A DNA stretch of 13,892 nt from the NCBI GenBank assembly GCA_028818695.1, contig JAPPNK010000031.1, forward strand, positions 1 to 13,892, given 5' to 3'. Shown one piece after another: positions 13,347 to 13,892 of this stretch (position 1 is its first letter; each line of letters opens with the position of its first letter). Both the position numbers and the translations under genes were made by a program. The notes beneath the pieces are model-generated. The model made no database searches, had not been told where the DNA came from, and saw only the letters and a list, made by a program, of their open reading frames with translations. Source of the stretch: Candidatus Poribacteria bacterium. Its GTDB lineage: Bacteria; Poribacteria; WGA-4E; GCA-2687025.

Positions 13347-13620
13347 ATTTTTCGCTGTCATGTTTGTTCTTCAGAACATGGCGCTGGGCATGTTCACAGT
13401 GGTTTTCCTCGGCTTTGCGTTCTGGCATTTGAAGAAGGGGGCGCGCGAATCGGAAAGAGAAAGGCTGCTCGCCATGCAGCGTGAACGCAAAAAGTATGAA
13501 GATCAAATTCAGGGCGAAATGCGCGCCCTGCGCGAAACGATGGCGGACCTGATCTTGGAAATGCACCGCGAGCGAAAAAACGCCCCCGAAATGAAAGCGG
13601 AAGAGCGGCTCGAACGGTAG
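13336..13620 (+). CDS. Small membrane/coiled-coil protein, PspB-like layout (second of pair)
   Basis: A 94-aa protein with the same plan as its neighbour: a membrane helix at about 8-30 (MFVLQNMALGMFTVVFLGFAFWHL), a KKGAR stop-transfer, and a charged helix (37-82: ESERERLLAMQRERKKYEDQIQGEMRALRETMADLI) that should form a coiled coil. The GTG at 13336 is chosen as start because AAAGG (13325-13329) lies six bases upstream and the helix follows directly; earlier codons encode a polar, unlikely N-terminus. It overlaps the preceding gene by 11 bases, so the two are coupled. The coil resembles that of PspB, but homology is not shown. It is the last gene of the ECF operon. Confidence 0.7.
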   Translation: MEPEFFAVMFVLQNMALGMFTVVFLGFAFWHLKKGARESERERLLAMQRERKKYEDQIQGEMRALRETMADLILEMHRERKNAPEMKAEERLER

Positions 13621-13638
13621 CAGCGGCTCCATACCCTT

Positions 13639-13680
13639 CGCCGACATTTTGCGTCGGTCGGCGGGAGTGTAAAAGCCGAC
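13639..13680 (+). terminator. Possible terminator hairpin after the ECF operon
   Basis: CGCCGAC (13639-13645) can pair with GTCGGCG (13657-13663), and GTCGGC can alternatively pair with GCCGAC at 13675-13680. It lies 18 bases after the last stop codon of the operon. No T-run follows, so an intrinsic terminator is doubtful; an RNA-end-protecting structure is equally possible. Confidence 0.25.
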
Positions 13681-13775
13681 CTCGTCCCTTGAGTTATGAC
13701 CATTTTGAATGCGAACGCGGACAGCGTCTGGATTCTCTCGGCATCCGCTTTTGACCCTAAAGCGTCCGCGCCGTC

Positions 13776-13799
13776 CGTCATTCCCGCGCAAGCGGGAAT
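13776..13799 (+). repeat. Dispersed hairpin repeat, copy 3 (variant loop)
   Basis: It has the same stem ATTCCCGC/GCGGGAAT and the CGTC flank as the copies at 2627 and 3673, but the loop is GCAA rather than GAAA (13788-13791), and the right flank differs after ATC. Confidence 0.85.
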
Positions 13800-13838
13800 C
13801 TTAAAAGACACATCTTCCGATCAAAAGCCCCCTCCGCC

Positions 13839-13892
13839 GGTAGTACCTGAAGGCGATGGTATTGGTATAATTTGTTTGATTTTCATTCAACA
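13839..13892 (-). repeat. Right copy of 54-bp terminal inverted repeat
   Basis: This is the perfect reverse complement of positions 2-55. A TATAAT hexamer (13866-13871) points out of the window. Nothing else in the 272 bases after the last gene looks coding. Confidence 0.9.

Noticed and set aside
2-13892. Composite transposon bounded by the 54-bp inverted repeat
   Set aside because: There is no transposase or recombinase between the ends, and the content is housekeeping-like (sigma factor, lolA, larE). A shared repeat at contig ends explains it more simply.

Overview
The window looks like chromosomal DNA from an uncultured, GC-rich bacterium with a Gram-negative type of envelope: it encodes a LolA-type lipoprotein carrier, a CpxP/Spy-like protein with two LTxxQ motifs and a membrane anti-sigma factor. 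The first gene resembles the isochorismatase-like hydrolases I associate with Planctomycetota, and the several families of dispersed hairpin repeats are common in metagenome-derived genomes. I cannot name the phylum with confidence. No rRNA, tRNA, CRISPR array, transposase or phage gene is visible.

Layout. (1) 1-2572, plus strand: a good sigma-70 type promoter drives a cysteine-hydrolase (isochorismatase family) gene, translationally coupled (ATGA overlap) to a secreted, C-terminally anchored protein that looks like a caspase-fold domain that has lost its His/Cys dyad, followed by a PEGA-like domain. (2) 2573-3798: a lone ankyrin-repeat gene between two perfect 30-bp copies of a hairpin repeat in opposite orientation. 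(3) 3799-5586, minus strand: a SigA/RpoD-like sigma factor followed by a LolA-like carrier containing a tandemly duplicated Glu/Gln-rich insert. (4) 5708-10916, minus strand: a tight four-gene unit, LarA-like enzyme - diacylglycerol-kinase-family lipid kinase - CstA transporter - LarE. LarE makes the nickel-pincer nucleotide cofactor that LarA-type enzymes use, so the unit probably handles import and stereochemical or redox conversion of a 2-hydroxy acid; LarB and LarC are not in the window. (5) 10917-11304: intergenic region with a C/G-rich tandem hairpin array and an ECF-type promoter. (6) 11305-13620, plus strand: a five-gene envelope-stress operon: ECF sigma factor, zinc-less membrane anti-sigma factor, CpxP/Spy-like sensor, and two small PspB-like proteins with one membrane helix and a coiled coil. 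(7) 13621-13892: non-coding tail with another hairpin repeat.

Two points tie the regions together. The ECF operon promoter (AAC-N17-GCGTCTA box) is echoed by AAC-N16-GCGTCTA in front of the SigA-like sigma gene, suggesting that the ECF factor may switch on both its own operon and the sigma/lolA unit. And the two ends of the window are a perfect 54-bp inverted repeat, best explained by both contig ends stopping at copies of one dispersed repeat.

The best candidates for an undescribed system are the ECF / zinc-less anti-sigma / LTxxQ / paired PspB-like operon, and the divergent LarA-like enzyme that seems to lack one catalytic His of lactate racemase and is clustered with CstA and LarE.
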